64,000 nucleotides of DNA. Source: Cloeon dipterum (lineage: Eukaryota > Arthropoda > Insecta > Ephemeroptera > Baetidae). Location: positions 2,294,001 to 2,358,000 of the forward strand of contig NC_088786.1 in the NCBI RefSeq assembly GCF_949628265.1, in the 5' to 3' direction. Positions 59,320 through 64,000 of this stretch are shown here, one piece after another. The notes beneath the pieces were generated by a model. That model ran no database searches. It was not told the DNA's origin and was given only the letters and a program-made list of their open reading frames with translations. The stretch's first letter is position 1, and the number at the start of each line of letters is the position of its first letter. A program made the position numbers and the translations under genes.

Positions 59320-60520
59320 GTGAGTGCCGCACAAGAAGCCCCCCGCCTCCGCCCCCCCGATTCTCGGAGCAGAACGCGCCCCCGCGGCCCCCTCTGGGCC
59401 CCTTCGCATCCCGACGGCGTTTGTTGTCCTGTGGTCCAGGATCTGCTCCGTTGTTAATTTCGCGATTCTCTCAAGGTTCTCCTCGGGGAGACCGTCCAAA
59501 ACGGCGTCAGACGCTTAAATTCGGATGCCGACGCCCGGGCGCCGAATTCTCGGGCCGAACCGAGTGGAGAGGCGAGCGCTCGGCCTGCTGGCCTCGGGAT
59601 CATCCCCTTGGGCGCAACACTCGCGATTTCTCTGATCTGTGTTTGAACGTGATTGAGATGCCGCAGGCTTTGCTCTGCAGTTCCAATTTGGGCTGCCACC
59701 AATTTGCTGCCGATTGCACTCTTTCCCGGCCACTGCATTTCCGACCCGATGGACCGTCATTATTTTTTTTGTTGTTGCCACTGACACTTTCTCTGCGTCC
59801 GATTTTTATTCGCCAATTACGTATGTATCTGTGGAATTGGTCGGAAATTTAACTTTCCTGCGGATGGCACTGCTTTGTTTCGGCAACTGGACCTGGTCGG
59901 GAGTGGATTTGACTAATTTTTGCACTTCATTACCGTTAAAAAGCGGTTGTTTGAATTCTGCTAATGAGGTGCTCAAATTTATTCATCATCTCGTTTGGGT
60001 AGTTTAAATTGTTATGATTTCCGGATTTGTTCACTGTTGTGACACTCTTTGGCCTGTCACTGACCTTAGAGGCGCCAATATCGACAGTCAAGAGCACCGT
60101 ATATTTTACAGAATTAGCATTTATTTTGGAAGCGTGTAAGACGAGCACTGTTTAACTTTAACGTGATTTTCGCGCCAAGCAATTTTGTCAAAGTGCAAAA
60201 TTTCATCTTAATCAGCTCGCAAATGTTTTTCTTGTCCGTTCGCATTTTTTTCGTACAATAGCAAATTTTTCTCGTCAGGGGACCTTCCAAAATGCCACAA
60301 TATTCACCTTTTCGAAATTCAAAATCACCAACTGCCCCAGTGGCCATCCACGTTGCCACCACGAAACCTCGTCCGTGGATTTTACGTGGATGAGTTCCAC
60401 GAACCTATTTTGCCATTTTTTCTGGTGCACTCATTTGGAAATACTTTCCCTTTCGATATTTGACCATTTTTGAGCAGATTTAGTTTGAATTTTTGGGTTT
60501 TTAGGGTAAAATTAACGTCC

Positions 60521-61100
60521 GTGGAACTCACGTGGATGATCCCCAATTTCCCAAATTGAGTTTTTGAAGCTCTTTTTGTGCCTAAATTATCGGTAAATGA
60601 ATTAAATGCTCCTCTAAAGCTGTTTAATTTAATTTTTTTTTAATTTTTTGTAAATTTTACTTCGTGGAAGGGTCTCCGTGGATGCTCCGTGGATGTTCCG
60701 CGGACGATCCACGGAACTCCGTGGATGCTCCGTGGAACTTACGTGGATGATCCCCAATTTCCCCAACTCGTGTTTTTCATTACTCTTTTGTGTCTAAATT
60801 ATCAGTAAATGAATTTTAAGTGCTCATCCAAAACTAGTTCAGTTTTTTTTTTAAATTTTGTAAAATTTCCCATCGTGGAAATTTTTTCGTGGATGCTCCG
60901 TGGAACTCACGTGGATGATCCCCAATTTTCTAAATCGTGTTTTTAAAACACTTTTTGTGTCTAAAAATTATCGGTAAATGAATTAAGTGCTCCTCCAAAG
61001 CTAGTTTATTTAATTTTTTTTATTATTTTTTTAAAATTTTACTTCGTGGAAAAGTCTTCGTGGATGCTCCGTGGATGCTCCGCGAATGATCCACGGAACT
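60521..61100 (+). repeat. Tandem repeat, about three units, CGTGGATGATCCCCAATTT type
   Basis: Units begin near 60521, 60728 and 60893 with CCGTGGAACT.ACGTGGATG and ATCCCCAATTT. Each is followed by a CGTGTTTTT/GAGTTTTTG-like block, TAAATTATCGGTAAATGAAT, GTGCTC.TCCAAA and a T-rich tract, then TTCGTGGAA. Unit length varies from about 165 to 210 bp. Confidence 0.8.
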
Positions 61101-61602
61101 CTCTTAACGCAAAAATGAAAAATAGCATGTATTTGAAGCAAATTGTTCAGTTCATGAGCTGCCCCTTTTCGCTTTTTTAAATTCATTAGTCATGTCATTC
61201 TTGCTTAAATTTCTAAATTTTGGAAATTGGTTAAGTGTCCGTGGAGTTTTCGTGGATGAATCCCCGGACACTTGAAAAATTTTTGGTTCGTTGGTATTTC
61301 CTATAGGTACGTTAAATTGTTAGTATTATTTAATAAACCATCATCAAAGTTTATGGCTAGCTCAGAAAACTCAATATTTCCAAATATATTCCGAAATCTA
61401 CACTCGCCACCTCGCCAGAATAGCCGCAGCCGTGTTTCAAACTTTTGAAAAGCGCGCGCACTCTTACTGGCCGCAGCAAGCCAATGAGCGCTGCCGCTTG
61501 GCCGCTTGCCTGTTGCTGTTTGTTGACAGACGACCGCGAGCGCGCGGACGTGCGAGCCGAGCGCAACAGAAAAAGCCGTTGGACGACGCCGCCGCGTAAT
61601 TA

Positions 61603-62188
61603 ATGTCAGTTTTCGGCCGCAATTTCGCCACTAAGGCGACCAGCATCAATGTCCTTAAGTCGGTGATTGCTGTGAAATCTGAATCCTGTTCAACCCTCCC
61701 AGCAAAGATGCCGCAAATCAAAGGTAAGGACTTAAAATAATTTGTTTGTTACATCATGTTCTCGCCGCTGTTTGAAAGTTCAACTACATAAATATAGTTA
61801 GTTCAGTTTGTTTAAAGCCAATCTGTTCCGTTGTAATTAATTAATTGGCCGTGTTTTTTGCAGACCTGTGCCAGCGGCTGACTTTTAGTGAGACAACAAT
61901 GCAATTCGAGCAAGCTGTGTCCTGAAACTTTGCGATCCCCACGCACTATGTATGTAATTATTGAAAGGATGTCTGGTTTTCAGCTTGGGTGCAAGATCAA
62001 AACAAGCTAACAGGTACACCGACACCAAAATTATCATTTTACATATATTTATAATCATCCTCTCTATGTCTGTGTCTGTAGGCTTGTATACTCTGGCTGT
62101 GGCAGATCAGGCCGAGGATGTCAAGACACGGTCATGGATGGGAAAGATGGGAATAGCTTCCAGCACGATGGATTCCAGCCTGCACTGA
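61603..62188 (+). CDS. Candidate small spliced gene, function unknown
   Basis: ATG at 61603 follows a GC-rich stretch with CCAAT (about 61480) and opens MSVFGRNFATKATSINVLKS, which is basic, acid-poor and mitochondrial-leader-like. Exon 61603-61723 ends in a consensus donor AAAG|GTAAGG, phase 1. Joining 61984-62013 and 62082-62188 (acceptors TTTTCAG and GTCTGTAG) gives 85 codons with a TGA stop. An alternative next exon at about 61864 (TTTTTGCAG) stops after 20 codons. Further splice-like sites occur to 62400, and AATAAA is at 62583-62588. No family is recognised. It lies inside the inverted-repeat-bounded segment. The exon structure is tentative; it could also be a non-coding transcript. Confidence 0.35.
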
Positions 62189-62693
62189 ACTTAAGCTGCA
62201 TTTTCCAGGTAAGCAGTTACATTTTTTGCGCAATAATGAACATGAATACTAACAATTTTAATTTATTTTTCAGTCTTAAGTCTGTTGGTGCTATTTATGA
62301 CTCGGATGGAATCGACGTGACTCCGGAGCTCAAGACGAATAGCTATATAATTATGTGACAGGACTTGGAATGGAATTGCTGGACCACAACTCTGACGAAG
62401 ATTGAGTGGTATTTTTGTTTTTTAGTGAGGCTATTTTCTAGCTCAATTGTTGTACTTCATGTTTAGAACATTCATTTTAAGGCTAATATCTATTGCATAC
62501 ACATACCTGTGTTCACTGTAATGTTGGTATTAAAATTAAATTAAATTCCAAACATTGTTTTAGTGAATACAGGTATGTGTGCAATAAATTTATGTTTAAG
62601 CTGGCATTAATTCATTTAATTTTCTTGCCAGAAACGTTTTGGCAGCTGAAAATTTTAAATTAAATATTTTTGATAGCCATTATAGGTTTTAAA

Positions 62694-62960
62694 TTCACCA
62701 TTTCTGTAAGCCTTTAGTGCTCGAAGTCGGCGTAGCCGTATACTTCCAATTTAAATTCCTATTGACTGAGGTCAAGGATTTAATCCTGCTGATGTATTTT
62801 CTGGGTTTTAAATGATTTATTTTGATTCTGAGAACCAAAATCAGTTCAGCCAATCTCCGAAGAAACATGGAAATAATATTTTTATTAAATCTGACGTTTC
62901 GAAGGTGATTGGCTAGACTGACTTTTGCGTTTAGTACATCAAATCAAATCAATTAACAAG
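62694..62960. repeat. Fold-back MITE family 2, degenerate copy c
   Basis: ATTCACCATTTCTGTAAGCC resembles the left end of the 7340 copy. The inner arms AACCAAAATCAGTTCAGCCA and GGTGATTGGCTAGACTGACT are inverted and match the family's core. The right end is not clear. Confidence 0.6.
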
Positions 62961-63276
62961 CAGAGCACCATTTTTCGGGAGCAGTATTACACTAAGGGGT
63001 TTTCAAAGCTTGTGAATGTTAAAATTTTTCAGCTTTCTTAATTAATTGTCTTCTCTTGTTTCTCATAACCTTATGGACACTACTGTAAATTGATAAAATT
63101 CTTTGTATTGATCTATTGTTACTGTGCATGTGTCATCTTTTTGTAATCAAAATTGAATAAGAAATATATAAAAATTTTAAAATTCCAAAGAATGAATTTC
63201 ATTTGCGATATTATTACCCAGAAAAATGAAACACGATCCACGGAAAATCCCCAGCGATTCCACGTAGCTGTTCCAC

Positions 63277-63350
63277 GGGGAATCTTCATAGATTATCCCC
63301 GTGGAATCTTCATAGATCATCCCCGTGGAATCTTCATAGATCATCCACGT
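63277..63350 (+). repeat. 24-bp minisatellite, about three units
   Basis: CGTGGAATCTTCATAGATCA with CCCC between units, repeated three times and lying inside the CGTGGA-rich right arm. In translation it gives the artefactual repeat RGIFIDHP. Confidence 0.85.
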
Positions 63351-63516
63351 GGATACCACGTATTTCGGGCGGACAATTTCTACGGGGAATCCACGTGGAC
63401 CATCCACGTGGTTTCCACGTGGGATCCGTGGATCATCCACGTAGGATCCCCGTGGAGTCCACGTGGAATGGCCACTGGGGTGTCTGTCAGATTTTTCAGT
63501 ACATAAATAAATCCGA

Positions 63517-63655
63517 TTTATTTATTTTATTTTATTTATTTATTCTCACATTTAGTCATAATAATACATGATAGTATCACAGGTCAATTACAAAGAAAGA
63601 AAGCCTGTGAGAATGGGCGACACTTCTGTTAAACAAGTAAATGAGACTAAAAAGC
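63517..63655 (-). mobile_element. Non-LTR retrotransposon 3' end, minus orientation
   Basis: The reverse complement reads TTACTTGTTTAACAGAAGTG, then TCGCCCATTCTCACAGGC and TATTATTATGACTAAATGTG, followed by an A-rich tail of AAATA units. It is the same sequence as 40920-41066 and sits just outside the right end of the inverted-repeat-bounded segment. Confidence 0.7.
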
Positions 63656-63731
63656 CGCTGTGTGCTAAGAGACCACTTTTTGAGCGGTACAACCTGCTTT
63701 TAGTGTTTTCAGTTTAATTGTTTGAATTAAT

Positions 63732-63944
63732 TTGTTAATTAAATTTGTTAAAAAATACCCCGTCTATTTCAAAATGACCAGGGACGAGCATGGGTACACA
63801 ACGCGCCGCATGCCTGAATTGTATATTGTGCCTCAGACATTAATGATCTCGCAGCAGAATCCATTTTCTAGTGCTGCAAATTTGTACAATGCTTTGCCAG
63901 TTTCACTGCGGCTTGTGTCAGCCTTAAAAGAATTTTGTACTTAA
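63732..63944 (+). pseudogene. Fragment resembling the C-terminal end of a non-LTR reverse transcriptase
   Basis: The translation contains HGYTTRRMPELYIVPQT, then NPFSSAANLYNALPVSLR and LKEF. This spacing (NTR..., basic/aliphatic P..., SF...A..L(W/Y)N.LP...R, LK.FK) is the usual C-terminus of endonuclease/reverse transcriptase non-LTR elements. Only this end is present and the frame stops soon after. It runs opposite to the retroelement tail at 63517-63655, so the two belong to different insertions. Confidence 0.55.
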
Positions 63945-64000
63945 AGAAGTTTTATGATTCAGGTGAATTCTTGGCATTTGTTAAAAATGTATTATTTTTG

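Larger units (their letters stand above)
60335..63480. mobile_element. 3.1-kb segment bounded by inverted repeats with CGTGGA-rich arms
   Basis: The left end CCCCAGTGGCCATCCACG (60335-60352) is matched in inverse at the right end by CGTGGAATGGCCACTGGGG (63462-63480). The left arm (about 60370-61270) holds roughly twenty CGTGGA motifs in direct and inverse orientation. The right arm (63236-63480) holds many more, several as CCACGTGG. Terminal inverted repeats plus dense subterminal motifs is the architecture of DNA transposons whose transposase binds subterminal sites. No target duplication is clear and no transposase is recognised inside. It may be a transposon that captured sequence, or two copies of a small element. 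Confidence 0.5.

Noticed and set aside
60370-61270. Regular repeats that could suggest a CRISPR-like array
   Set aside because: Units are long and diverged, in both orientations, in an animal nuclear genome. They are transposon-type or satellite-type repeats.
63153-63506. Plus-strand frame with RGIFIDHP repeats
   Set aside because: It is a translation of the 24-bp minisatellite in the CGTGGA-rich arm; the opposite strand is equally open.

Overview
This is animal nuclear DNA, most likely from an arthropod and probably an insect. Genes have many short exons with GT..AG introns, often 50-100 bp long. The non-coding DNA is AT-rich and full of small fold-back DNA transposons. The gene content (Gbx/unplugged homeobox, EI24, ORC4, AMT-type ammonium transporters, farnesyl-diphosphate-synthase-like) fits a protostome. 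I cannot name the species.

Layout: (1) 1-1267 +, the last three exons of an EI24-family membrane protein. (2) 3018-3090 +, an intronless tRNA-Phe. (3) 14.7-23.9 kb -, a complete Gbx/unplugged homeobox gene with two coding exons, a 7.5-kb intron and a probable 5' UTR exon carrying an upstream ORF. It is surrounded by about 10 kb and 12 kb of gene-poor DNA. (4) 36.2-40.1 kb -, a complete 8-exon gene for a mitochondrially targeted FPP-synthase-like protein in which the first aspartate of both metal-binding motifs is replaced. A diverged copy of its last intron lies at 41.25-41.83 kb. (5) 43.4-45.1 kb +, a complete 7-exon ORC4. (6) 45.2-48.5 kb and 50.2-56.7 kb -, two tandem AMT ammonium transporter paralogues with 8 and 10 exons. 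(7) 59.2 kb +, the first coding exon of an unrecognised gene. (8) 60.3-63.5 kb, a segment bounded by inverted repeats, loaded with CGTGGA-type motifs and enclosing a candidate small gene. (9) 63.5-63.95 kb, non-LTR retroelement fragments.

Mobile DNA is the other main theme. One fold-back family with TTAA at both ends has four copies, two of them in introns of the second ammonium transporter and one in the unplugged intron. A second TTAA family has three copies, two of which were later hit by other elements: a hAT-like MITE and a non-LTR 3' end. A third fold-back family and a further dispersed repeat are also present.

The genes do not form one pathway. The FPPS-like gene belongs to isoprenoid or terpene biochemistry, the AMT pair to ammonium transport, ORC4 to replication licensing, unplugged to patterning and EI24 to the ER and autophagy. 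The most notable observation is the FPPS-like enzyme with altered FARM and SARM motifs plus the relic of a tandem duplicate, a pattern that could mark an FPPS paralogue with a new function (for example terpene-synthase-like) or a catalytically dead one. The 3.1-kb inverted-repeat-bounded CGTGGA segment is the second.
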